64,000 bases of DNA, from positions 186,001-250,000 of the forward strand of contig NZ_JYFE01000041.1 in NCBI RefSeq assembly GCF_000877395.1. The letters are read 5' to 3'. The translations under genes and the position numbers were made by a program. The number at the start of each line of letters is the position of its first letter. Position 1 is the stretch's first letter. The stretch is from Jannaschia aquimarina. Lineage in GTDB: Bacteria > Pseudomonadota > Alphaproteobacteria > Rhodobacterales > Rhodobacteraceae. The notes under the pieces were generated by a model. It was not told the origin of the DNA. It saw only the letters and a program-made list of their open reading frames with translations, and did no database searches. Below are positions 54,853 to 62,788 of the stretch, piece after piece.

Positions 54853-57306
54853 ATGGAGCGGCTTTTCCGCTGGACTTTCCGTATCGTGGTGTTCGTCCTC
54901 GTAGCGACCGGCGTCATGCTGGGGACGCTCTTCTGGTTCACCTCGCGCAGCCTGCCGGATTACGACCGCACCCTAAAAGTGACGGGCATCGATTCTCCGG
55001 TCGAGATCGTGCGCAATACCCATAACATCCCGCACATCTTCGGAGAGACCGACGCGGACGTCTTCTTCGGGTTGGGCTATGCCCATGCGCAGGACAGGCT
55101 CTGGCAGATGACGCTGATGCGGCGGACCGCCCAGGGCCGCCTGTCCGAGATCTTTGGCGCCGAGACGCTCCGGACGGACGAATTGCTGCGTCGGCTGGGC
55201 CTCTATCGGTCTGCCAACCGCGCCGCTCGCCTGCAGGATTCGGAAACGCTCGCGATGCTCGAAGCCTATTCGGCGGGGGTGAATGCGCGGATCAATGTCA
55301 TCAACGAGGGGGCCGAGGGGCGGGGCGCGCCGGAATTCTTTCTGTTCCCGCCGGAAATCGCGCCGTGGCGTCCGGCCGACAGTATCGCCGTCATGAAGCT
55401 GATGGCGCTGCAACTGTCGTCCCACGCATCCGAGGAATCCGCACGTGCGCGCGCCTTGCTCGTTCTGTCGGAGGAGCGGCTGCGGGACCTGCATCCCGAC
55501 ATTCCGGGCGACGGCACCGCGGTGCTCGCGGGCGATCTGTTTCCGACGCTGGACCATACGCGATTTGCCGCGGCCGGGCCGCGACCCCCGCTCTGGCCGA
55601 TCGCGCCGCGCGGTCTGGCAGGTGCGTCGAACGCCTTCGCCGTCGGACCGGATCATGCCGCCTCGGGCGGGGCCTTGATGGCGAATGACCCGCATCTGGG
55701 CCTGACCGCGCCGACGATCTGGTACCTGGCGCGGCTCGACCTCCGGACGGGAGGTGTGATCGGTGGCACGATCCCGGGTATGCCGGTTGTGCTGGCGGGA
55801 CGCTCGGACGTCCTCGGTTGGGGTCTGACCACGGCCTATCTCGACGATCAGGACGTCGTCATCGAGGAACTCAACCCCGAAGACCCGACCGAGTACCGGA
55901 CGCCCGGCGGCTGGACAGAGTTCGAGACCGAGGGGTCCATCATCCGGATCAAGGACGAGACGCCGGTGACGCTGACCCTGCGGCGCACCCGGAATGGGCC
56001 GGTCCTCACCGGCAGCCAGTTCGACCTGGGCCAAGTCACGCCGCCCGGCCATGTCGCCGCCCTGCAATGGACCGCGCTGACCGAGGCGGACACGTCCATG
56101 CGCACGGGGCTCGAATTGATGCGCGCGCGCAGCATCGAAGACGGCCTCGCCGCGGCGCGCCATCTGGTTGCGCCCGCGCAGATGCTGACGCTTGCCTCCG
56201 AAGACAGGATTGCAATGGTCATGATGGGCGCACAGCCCGATCGCGATCCCGCTCATCAATCCCAGGGCCGGATTCCCGCGCCGGGCTGGATCGACGCCAA
56301 TGTCTGGTCCGGAACGAAGCCGTTCGATGACAACCCCGTCTGGATCGACCCGGAAAGCGGCATGTTGGGGAACACAAACAACAAGATCGTGGATCGGCCC
56401 TTTCCTGACCATGTCTCGTTTCACTGGGGTGATACGCAGCGGGTGCAACGTATGGAGGAACTGCTCAGCCGCCGCGACATCCACACCCGGCAGAGCCTGA
56501 TCGAGGCGCAGCTGGACACCGTCTCGTTTGCGGCCCGGGCGCTCCTGCCTCTGGTGGGCCGCGACCTCTGGTTCACCGGAGAGGCGGCACCCCCCGGCAC
56601 GCCCGAGCGGCGGCGGCAGGACGCCCTCGCCCTTCTGGCGGCGTGGAACGGCGAAATGTCAGAGCATCTGCCCGAGCCGCTGATCTACGCGGCCTGGATG
56701 CGCGCCCTTCAGGACCGGCTCATTCGGGACGATCTCGGCCCGCTCGCCGACGAGTATTCGCGGATGATCCCGCTCTTCGTGGAGAGGGTCTTTCGCGACA
56801 TCGACGGCGCATCGGCGTGGTGTGACGTTATCCAATCCGTTCCGGTCGAGACCTGCACCGACGTGGCGCGCTTGTCGCTGGATGATGCGCTGCAATCCCT
56901 TGAAGATCAGTATGGCGGATCGCCCGAGAGCTGGCGTTGGGGGGACGCGCACGAAGCGCATCACGACCACCCTGTCCTCGGGGACATTCCTTTCCTCGGT
57001 GCAGTCGTGAACATCCGGCAGAGTACGTCCGGCGGCGATCACACTCTCCAGCGGGGCCGCACGTCCGGTGAGGCCCCGACCCCCTTCGCCAATGTCCACG
57101 CCGGAACCTATCGGGGTGTCTATGACTTTGCCGATCCCGAAAGCTCGGTCTTCATCACGTCCACCGGCCAGTCCGGCCACCCGCTTTCGCGCCATTACGA
57201 CGATCTGGGTGTACTCTGGCGGCGGGGCGAATATATTCCGATGACGCTCGATCCGGACTTAGCGCGTGCGGGCGCGGTCGGCATCACCGTACTCGAGCCG
57301 CTCTGA
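54853..57306 (+). CDS. Penicillin acylase family protein (Ntn hydrolase precursor)
   Basis: 817 residues. One N-terminal membrane segment (about 5-28) targets it to the periplasm. A self-processing Ntn hydrolase: the alpha part carries HIFGETDADVFFGLGYAHAQ; the nucleophile Ser follows the cleavage point in GLAGASNAFAVGPDHAASGG (about residue 259), and MANDPHLGL follows. Late motifs GDAHEAHHDHP resemble the usual beta-chain His region. Substrates of relatives include N-acyl homoserine lactones and beta-lactams, so quorum-signal breakdown is possible but not shown. Confidence 0.9.
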   Translation: MERLFRWTFRIVVFVLVATGVMLGTLFWFTSRSLPDYDRTLKVTGIDSPVEIVRNTHNIPHIFGETDADVFFGLGYAHAQDRLWQMTLMRRTAQGRLSEIFGAETLRTDELLRRLGLYRSANRAARLQDSETLAMLEAYSAGVNARINVINEGAEGRGAPEFFLFPPEIAPWRPADSIAVMKLMALQLSSHASEESARARALLVLSEERLRDLHPDIPGDGTAVLAGDLFPTLDHTRFAAAGPRPPLWPIAPRGLAGASNAFAVGPDHAASGGALMANDPHLGLTAPTIWYLARLDLRTGGVIGGTIPGMPVVLAGRSDVLGWGLTTAYLDDQDVVIEELNPEDPTEYRTPGGWTEFETEGSIIRIKDETPVTLTLRRTRNGPVLTGSQFDLGQVTPPGHVAALQWTALTEADTSMRTGLELMRARSIEDGLAAARHLVAPAQMLTLASEDRIAMVMMGAQPDRDPAHQSQGRIPAPGWIDANVWSGTKPFDDNPVWIDPESGMLGNTNNKIVDRPFPDHVSFHWGDTQRVQRMEELLSRRDIHTRQSLIEAQLDTVSFAARALLPLVGRDLWFTGEAAPPGTPERRRQDALALLAAWNGEMSEHLPEPLIYAAWMRALQDRLIRDDLGPLADEYSRMIPLFVERVFRDIDGASAWCDVIQSVPVETCTDVARLSLDDALQSLEDQYGGSPESWRWGDAHEAHHDHPVLGDIPFLGAVVNIRQSTSGGDHTLQRGRTSGEAPTPFANVHAGTYRGVYDFADPESSVFITSTGQSGHPLSRHYDDLGVLWRRGEYIPMTLDPDLARAGAVGITVLEPL

Positions 57307-57388
57307 GGCTCAGAAGGGCGGGCGCGGTGTCTTAGCCGCTCGCAGGTGCGCCAGAAGAGGCCGATGCCGGGAGTTCCGATCCCTGCGC

Positions 57389-60300
57389 TTACCGACTGCT
57401 CGCGACGTCGCTGTCCCGATGACGCAGGTCCAGCCGTGCAAGATCTTCGCGCGCCAGACGCTCGAAGCGATTTGCCCCCTGTCGCTTCGCAATTTGCACC
57501 GCACTCTCCAGCAAATCCGCGACGACGGATCGCGGCGCATCGCTGGCCGTAAGGCATGCGGCACGTACGCGCTTGGCCTCTGCGGAAAGATACGTATGGC
57601 GCAGCCGGCCGATCTGTTCGTCGCAATGCTCCGTCAGTTCGAGTGCCTCGGACACGCGTCCTGCCTGCAGAAGGAGTTCGATCCGCAACAACGTCGCTCT
57701 GGGCATCCAGAGCGGGTACTGCGTATCGGCCCCCTGAGCCTTCGCCATCCGTTCCAGGCCGGGGTCGAGATCCCCGTTTCGGGCGGTGAGCCAGGCATCC
57801 CACAGGTCCGCGTAGAGTGGCGCGACCTCGCCCTGATCGACCAGACTGCGCAATTCACCCAGAAGATCCGGGATCCGGTCGTGATCCCCCATCTCGAATC
57901 GCGCGATGCAAATATGCACGAGAACCTGAAAGGAGGTCGCGGGGTTGTCCAACTCCCGTGCCCGACCGAGAGCACGCCTCTGACGGTCGTCCACGAGATC
58001 GGGCCGGTCTCGCAGGGCCAGCAGAATCGCCTCCTGAGCCAATGACGAGGCGAGCGCGTCGAAGGCATGCCCGGGCAGGATCGGATCGAATCTCTTCGGG
58101 TCATAGCCCACGAGGACCTGAGTGAAGTGCTGTTCGGCCGCGTCCAACTCTCCTTCCAGAAGAGCGATGTAGCCAAGTATGCGTTCCGGCATCCTGGAGG
58201 CGTTGCTCACGCTCGACTTCTCTGTCGCGTTCTTCATCTGAAGCGCGGTCGAGCGCGCGGTGGTCAGATCGGCGCGGACGAGGGCGGACATGCACCGGCT
58301 CCACAGGAGTTGGAGCGCCGCCTCACCGGGTTCCGTCGTCTGGAAGAGGGTCGCCATCCGGGCGAGATTGTCTTCTGTGTCCGCCGAGGCGAAACCCGTG
58401 GTGGCGACAAGCGGCATGTTCAGCCGGACGCGCAGCGCCGCCTCGCGCTGATCGCGCGACGGCGAGGCGGGCAATCGCTCGGCGATGCTCAGGGCCTTCT
58501 GGAAGTAGGTGATCGCAGACGAAAGTGCTGCCTGCGCGATGCTCTTCTCCGCCGCCTCTTCCCAGTATTCCAGGCCGGATGCGAGTTCGCCGGCCTCGGT
58601 CAAGTGATGCGCGACGGTCTCCGGCTGTGCGCGGACGAGATCCGGGAAGCGGTCGATCATCGCATGGGCGACCCGACGGTGCAGGTCGGTTCGTCGCGAC
58701 CGCAACATCGACATGAAGGCCGTCTCGCGCAGCAGAGCATGACGGAACATGTAGACGCCTCGCGACCGACGCTCGACGAGACGCGCCTCGATCAACTCTT
58801 CCAATCCGGCCGCGACGTCGTCCCGTTCGATATCGGCACAGGCCGCCAGCAAGTCGGCCTTGAAGCGTGGCCCGATCAGCGCGGCAACTTGTGCAACGGA
58901 CTTTCCCGCGCGCAGGCGGTCGAGCCGCGCCATGAGCGTGTCCTGCAACGTGATCGGAACAGAGGACAGGTCCGCATTCGGCGCATCGAGCGTGGCGCGG
59001 GTCAGTTCTTCGGTGAAGAAGGGCACGCCGCCCGACCGTTCGGCGATCCTTTCGCGGATTTCGGGGGCAAGCCGTTCCGCCCCCGGATGCGCGCCGATCA
59101 GCGACATCGTATCGGCCGTGGCAAGGGGGGACAGGGTGAGGCGCGGCGCATGTGCCGGATCCGGCAGCCGCCGCGCATCCGGTCGAGCGCTTGCGACCAG
59201 CAGAAGGGGCAGGTCACCAAGCATTTCCATCAAGCGATCGAGCACATCCAGCGTCGCCGCATCGGCCCATTGCAGATCTTCGACCAGAAGGAGGCGGGGC
59301 CTGTCCGGCTCAGGGGACAGCAATGCGATCACCGCATCGACCAGCGCGTCGCGGCGCACGATCGGATCTGTCTCTTGTGGCGTTGAAGACTGAACACCCA
59401 GCAATCCCAACAGGTAAGGGCGGGTCTCATCATTCACGCCGGGCAGCTTGCCAACCGCTTCGGCGGGGTCGGTCATTCCTTGCGACTGCAGGACCTTTTC
59501 AAGCCAACCCGTCACCGGATGCAGAGCGGCGCCATGACGGTAGGGCGAGCAATGAAGCGAGACAACCTCACCCTCTCGCTTGGCCTGACGCTTGATCTCG
59601 GCAAGCAGGCGCGATTTTCCGATGCCAGCCTCACCCTGCACGATGACAACCTGTCCGGTGCCGGCCATACTGTGTCGCCACCGCTCGACAAGGTCGTCAT
59701 ATTCTGCCTGACGTCCCAGCAGGTCGACGGGGGGGCCCGGTTCATCGCCTGTCGCGGCGGATTGTCCGCTGAGGCGGGTCACGCCCCAGATTGCCATCTC
59801 CTCTGCGAACCCCTTCAAGTGAACCTGCCCGAGAGAGCGGAGGTCGACCGCGTCACGGAGCAACCGGCGCGTGGCGTCCGACACGACAATCGTTCCGGGT
59901 TGCGCGAAGTTCTGGAGCCGTGCCGCCAGCGAAAGGGTCGCGCCGGTCGCGATTTCGTCCACCGCGACAAGGCCGGGCCGGGCTTCTTCAACGACGGTCA
60001 GACCGCTGGCGATTCCGATCCTGACTTCGACGGGGCCTTTCCCGCCTTTCATTGCCCGCGTCCGCTCGACGATGCTGAGAGCGGCGCGAACTGCGCGGAG
60101 TGCGGCATCCTCCATCGCGCGCGGAAAGCCGAAATGGGCCATGATCCCGTCGCCGAGACGATGGGCGACATACCCGTTCTCTTCTTCGATCGACTGGATG
60201 CAGGTGTCCCGATAGCTCCGCAGATGCTGCCGCAGGTCTTCCGGATCGAGACGCGACGCGAGTTCGGTCGACCCGACCATGTCGCAGAACAGGACGGTGA

Positions 60301-60520
60301 GGTTTCGGCGTTCGCCGACGACCGGAACGGATTGCGGCATCCCGCTTTGCGCCGCTTTCAACAGCCGCCTGCGGGGGCCGAGCGGGATCCCGAGACCGCT
60401 GAGATCGTCGTCCGACAGGATGGCAAAGTCCTCGGGCTCGATCTTCTCGCGGGCGAGGACGTCGAAATACTCGGTCAGCCGCAAAGCCTCGAGGAATGTC
60501 GCCAGCCGACCTCCGGACAT
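57389..60520 (-). CDS. SAM / class III cyclase / AAA-ATPase / TPR regulator
   Basis: 1043 residues from the ATG at 60520 (AGGGAGACGCCG site). Order: SAM domain (about 1-60), class III nucleotide cyclase (about 70-240), AAA ATPase (about 265-560; Walker A GEAGIGKS, Walker B LLLVEDLQWAD), then TPR-like helices. Cyclase metal aspartates are present (FCDMVGST, HRLGDGIMAHFG), but the motif GxxxNxAAR reads GATLSLAAR, Ser for the usual catalytic Asn. Such proteins link a cyclase to an STAND-like switch; output here may be weak or non-cyclase. Convergent with the acylase gene. Confidence 0.88.
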   Translation of the reverse strand: MSGGRLATFLEALRLTEYFDVLAREKIEPEDFAILSDDDLSGLGIPLGPRRRLLKAAQSGMPQSVPVVGERRNLTVLFCDMVGSTELASRLDPEDLRQHLRSYRDTCIQSIEEENGYVAHRLGDGIMAHFGFPRAMEDAALRAVRAALSIVERTRAMKGGKGPVEVRIGIASGLTVVEEARPGLVAVDEIATGATLSLAARLQNFAQPGTIVVSDATRRLLRDAVDLRSLGQVHLKGFAEEMAIWGVTRLSGQSAATGDEPGPPVDLLGRQAEYDDLVERWRHSMAGTGQVVIVQGEAGIGKSRLLAEIKRQAKREGEVVSLHCSPYRHGAALHPVTGWLEKVLQSQGMTDPAEAVGKLPGVNDETRPYLLGLLGVQSSTPQETDPIVRRDALVDAVIALLSPEPDRPRLLLVEDLQWADAATLDVLDRLMEMLGDLPLLLVASARPDARRLPDPAHAPRLTLSPLATADTMSLIGAHPGAERLAPEIRERIAERSGGVPFFTEELTRATLDAPNADLSSVPITLQDTLMARLDRLRAGKSVAQVAALIGPRFKADLLAACADIERDDVAAGLEELIEARLVERRSRGVYMFRHALLRETAFMSMLRSRRTDLHRRVAHAMIDRFPDLVRAQPETVAHHLTEAGELASGLEYWEEAAEKSIAQAALSSAITYFQKALSIAERLPASPSRDQREAALRVRLNMPLVATTGFASADTEDNLARMATLFQTTEPGEAALQLLWSRCMSALVRADLTTARSTALQMKNATEKSSVSNASRMPERILGYIALLEGELDAAEQHFTQVLVGYDPKRFDPILPGHAFDALASSLAQEAILLALRDRPDLVDDRQRRALGRARELDNPATSFQVLVHICIARFEMGDHDRIPDLLGELRSLVDQGEVAPLYADLWDAWLTARNGDLDPGLERMAKAQGADTQYPLWMPRATLLRIELLLQAGRVSEALELTEHCDEQIGRLRHTYLSAEAKRVRAACLTASDAPRSVVADLLESAVQIAKRQGANRFERLAREDLARLDLRHRDSDVASSR

Positions 60521-60758
60521 CGGCGTCTCCCTGGATGACGGCCCGGGCATCGGGCATTCCGCCCGGTCAACGGGCGCGCTTGCGATAGCGCTTCGGTTTG
60601 CGCTTTGCCAGAGGCAGTCAGCGGCGTCCGGGACGGGGTCAGCAAGTCGCGGTCAACACGCGAAGTCGACATCCGGCAATCCAGAGGGTGTCCGGAGCGG
60701 GGTGTGTAGCCCGAATTGTTGCCGGACCGCGAACGAAGTGTCGCCGATAATCGCGGAA

Positions 60759-61017
60759 GGTCAGGTTTTCCCTACTCGCGTTCTGTGTCACCCTGACCCA
60801 ACGTCAGGACATCCTCCGTGTGTGGTTGCGGAGGAAGTAACGAGTAGGGGGGCAGGGTCATGGGAATGGGGCCGCGGGCAACGAGTTCCGTATGGGTCAC
60901 GAGTACCTCGAATACGCGATTCTCCGTCTCGTGACCCTGGCCGGTAACGCTCCGGCTCAGTCACCCCTTTCCGCCGGGTATCGGATGGATGCTGGCCGCT
61001 GAGGCCCAGCGGCCAGC
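60759..61017. ncRNA. Candidate structured RNA in the cyclase-hemN intergenic region
   Basis: Within a 714-bp divergent gap with no credible ORF. Outer arms CCCTACTCG (60770-60778) and CGAGTAGGG (60841-60849) enclose hairpins CCTGAC/GTCAGG (60792-60808) and CCTCCG/CGGAGG (60813-60834). GGTCAGG (60759-60765) can pair instead with CCTGACC (60792-60798), giving an alternative fold. Then come GGGTCACGAG/CTCGTGACCC (60894-60937) and GCTGGCCGCT/AGCGGCCAGC (60991-61017), both perfect 10-mers. Strand and function unknown; the leader of either flanking gene or a trans-acting RNA are both possible. Confidence 0.4.
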
Positions 61018-61185
61018 TCAAGAAACACCCGCGTCGAAACCAGCTTTCTTTGATACACGACGCGACGCACGCGCGTCGGTCGAAAGATTCCCGACGCATG
61101 CTTTGAGCTTCGCGTCAGCAACGTGGATGGCGCCTCTCCCGCGCTGGACGACCGCGCAGGATCTTTTCGATGGACCACCGCTATC

Positions 61186-61199
61186 CTGATGCAAATCAG
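61186..61199. promoter_or_regulatory. FNR/FnrL-type box upstream of hemN
   Basis: CTGAT-GCAA-ATCAG keeps the TGAT-N4-ATCA core of the FNR consensus TTGAT-N4-ATCAA, with the outer bases changed, and extends to CCTGAT/ATCAGG. Its centre (61192.5) lies 42 bases before the hemN ATG. FnrL activation of hemN under low oxygen is known in Rhodobacter. Confidence 0.6.
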
Positions 61200-61234
61200 G
61201 GTTCTGCTTCATCGGCTCCTGCTACGCGTTCGAC

Positions 61235-62569
61235 ATGAGCAGCAGTGCCCCAGCCAGTCTCGCCCAAGCGCGTGTGCCGCGTTACACCTCGTACCCTCCG
61301 GCGACGGCGTTCACGCCAGCCGTCGGCGCCGCCCAGATGGCGGAATGGCTGGGGGCGCTCTCTGCGGATGAACCGGTCTCGCTCTACGCCCATGTGCCGT
61401 TTTGCCGGAGGCTATGCTGGTTCTGCGCCTGCCGCACGCAGGGCACATCCACGGACGTTCCGCTCGCACCCTATGCAGAGGATTTGCTGCGGGAGATCGA
61501 CCTCGTGTCGGCGCTGGTCCCATCGGGGACGCGCGCGGGACAGATCCACCTCGGGGGCGGAACGCCCACGATCCTGCCTCCCGCGCTTCTTGCCCGGCTT
61601 CTCGACGCGCTTCGAACCGCCTTCCCGTTGGCCGACGATGCCGAGATCGCGGTCGAGATCGATCCGACGGTCCTCGACGATGAACGCCTGGACGCCTTGG
61701 CCGCGGCCGGGCTGAACCGTGGCAGCATCGGCGTCCAGGATTTCGACGAGAAGGTCCAATTCTCAATCGGACGACGCCAGAGCGTGGCCGATACCCGCTT
61801 CGCGACCGATGGTTTGCGCCGGCGGGGAATCGAGACGATCAACTTCGATCTGCTCTACGGCCTGCCCCATCAGACGCCGGCAAGTCTGAGGAAGACGCTC
61901 GACCACGTCCTCGAGTTGGAGCCGACCCGGCTGGCGCTTTATGGCTACGCCCATGTGCCCTGGGCTTCGAGACGCCAGGTCGCGATTCCGGAGGAGGCTC
62001 TTCCCGATCCGACGTTGCGGCTGGAACTCTTCGACATCGCACGTGAGCGGCTGGAGAGGGCGGGCTTCGTTCAGGTCGGGATAGATCACTTCGCCCATGT
62101 CGACGATCCGATGCGGATCGCGGCGACCGAAGGGCGCCTGCGCCGCAACTTTCAGGGCTACACGACGGATGGCCATGCGGCACTGATCGGCCTGGGCGCA
62201 TCTTCGATTTCGCGCCTGCCACAAGGATACGCACAAAACGCGCCGGCAACGGCGGCCTGGGCCGAACGTGTTCGGTCCGGCGGGCTTGCAACGGCGCGAG
62301 GCCACGCATTCAGCGGGGATGACAGGGATCGCGGCGAGGCGATCGAACGCCTGCTCTGCGATTTCGCGCTCTACCCGGACCGGTGTTCAAATCCCGCGGC
62401 GGCGCGGATGCTGGCGCTCGAACTTCTACGGGAGTGGCCGTGGGCCCTGCGCCCGGCCGAGAACGGGGCGGTGGCCATCATGCCCGAGGGGCGGCCCTAT
62501 GCCCGCCTGATCGCTGCGACGCTGGACGGATATGCGCGCGAAAGCGGCCGGCACAGCCTCGCCGTCTGA
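61235..62569 (+). CDS. hemN: Oxygen-independent coproporphyrinogen III oxidase
   Basis: 444 residues. A radical-SAM enzyme making protoporphyrinogen IX for heme (and bacteriochlorophyll where present) without oxygen. The iron-sulfur ligands are Cys57, Cys61 and Cys64, followed by Cys66 (HVPFCRRLCWFCAC), with GGGTPT and the early VPRYTSYP of HemN. No Shine-Dalgarno precedes the ATG at 61235, and an FNR-type box lies 42 bases upstream. Convergent with the ccoIS genes. True HemN rather than HemW by the CxxxCxxCxC pattern and the N-terminus. Confidence 0.93.
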   Translation: MSSSAPASLAQARVPRYTSYPPATAFTPAVGAAQMAEWLGALSADEPVSLYAHVPFCRRLCWFCACRTQGTSTDVPLAPYAEDLLREIDLVSALVPSGTRAGQIHLGGGTPTILPPALLARLLDALRTAFPLADDAEIAVEIDPTVLDDERLDALAAAGLNRGSIGVQDFDEKVQFSIGRRQSVADTRFATDGLRRRGIETINFDLLYGLPHQTPASLRKTLDHVLELEPTRLALYGYAHVPWASRRQVAIPEEALPDPTLRLELFDIARERLERAGFVQVGIDHFAHVDDPMRIAATEGRLRRNFQGYTTDGHAALIGLGASSISRLPQGYAQNAPATAAWAERVRSGGLATARGHAFSGDDRDRGEAIERLLCDFALYPDRCSNPAAARMLALELLREWPWALRPAENGAVAIMPEGRPYARLIAATLDGYARESGRHSLAV

Positions 62570-62596
62570 CCGTATTCCCAAATAATCGATCACGGC

Positions 62597-62623
62597 CCGC
62601 CCGGCGACCCAGCAGCCGGGCGG
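62597..62623. terminator. Hairpin between convergent hemN and ccoS
   Basis: Arms CCGCCCGGC (62597-62605) and GCCGGGCGG (62615-62623) around a nine-base loop, in the 66-bp gap between two convergent genes. No clear T tract on either side, so a bidirectional, possibly rho-assisted end is likely. Confidence 0.5.
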
Positions 62624-62635
62624 AGCGTCCGCGTT

Positions 62636-62788
62636 CTAGGCGTCGCTCTCGTCGTCTTCGAGCAGGATCCGCGCGGCGTCGCCCTCCAGATCCTCGTATT
62701 GCCCGGCCCGAAGCGTCCAGAGGCAGGCGACAAGGCCCAGAGCGCCCAATGCGATCGAGACCGGGATGAGGAGGACGAGCACGTTCAT
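62636..62788 (-). CDS. ccoS: cbb3-type oxidase assembly protein CcoS
   Basis: 50 residues, below usual gene-calling size. MNVLVLLIPVSIALGALGLV is the single membrane helix, followed by CLWTLRAGQYEDLEGDAARI, the CcoS signature, and an acidic tail. CcoS is needed for heme and copper loading of the cbb3 cytochrome oxidase. Its ATG overlaps the ccoI stop (ATGA), the normal ccoGHIS order. Confidence 0.93.
   Translation of the reverse strand: MNVLVLLIPVSIALGALGLVACLWTLRAGQYEDLEGDAARILLEDDESDA

Noticed and set aside
61018-61212. 64-codon minus-strand ORF before hemN, considered as a transposase remnant
   Set aside because: No transposase motif and no flanking inverted repeats or target duplication; it overlaps the FNR-type box.
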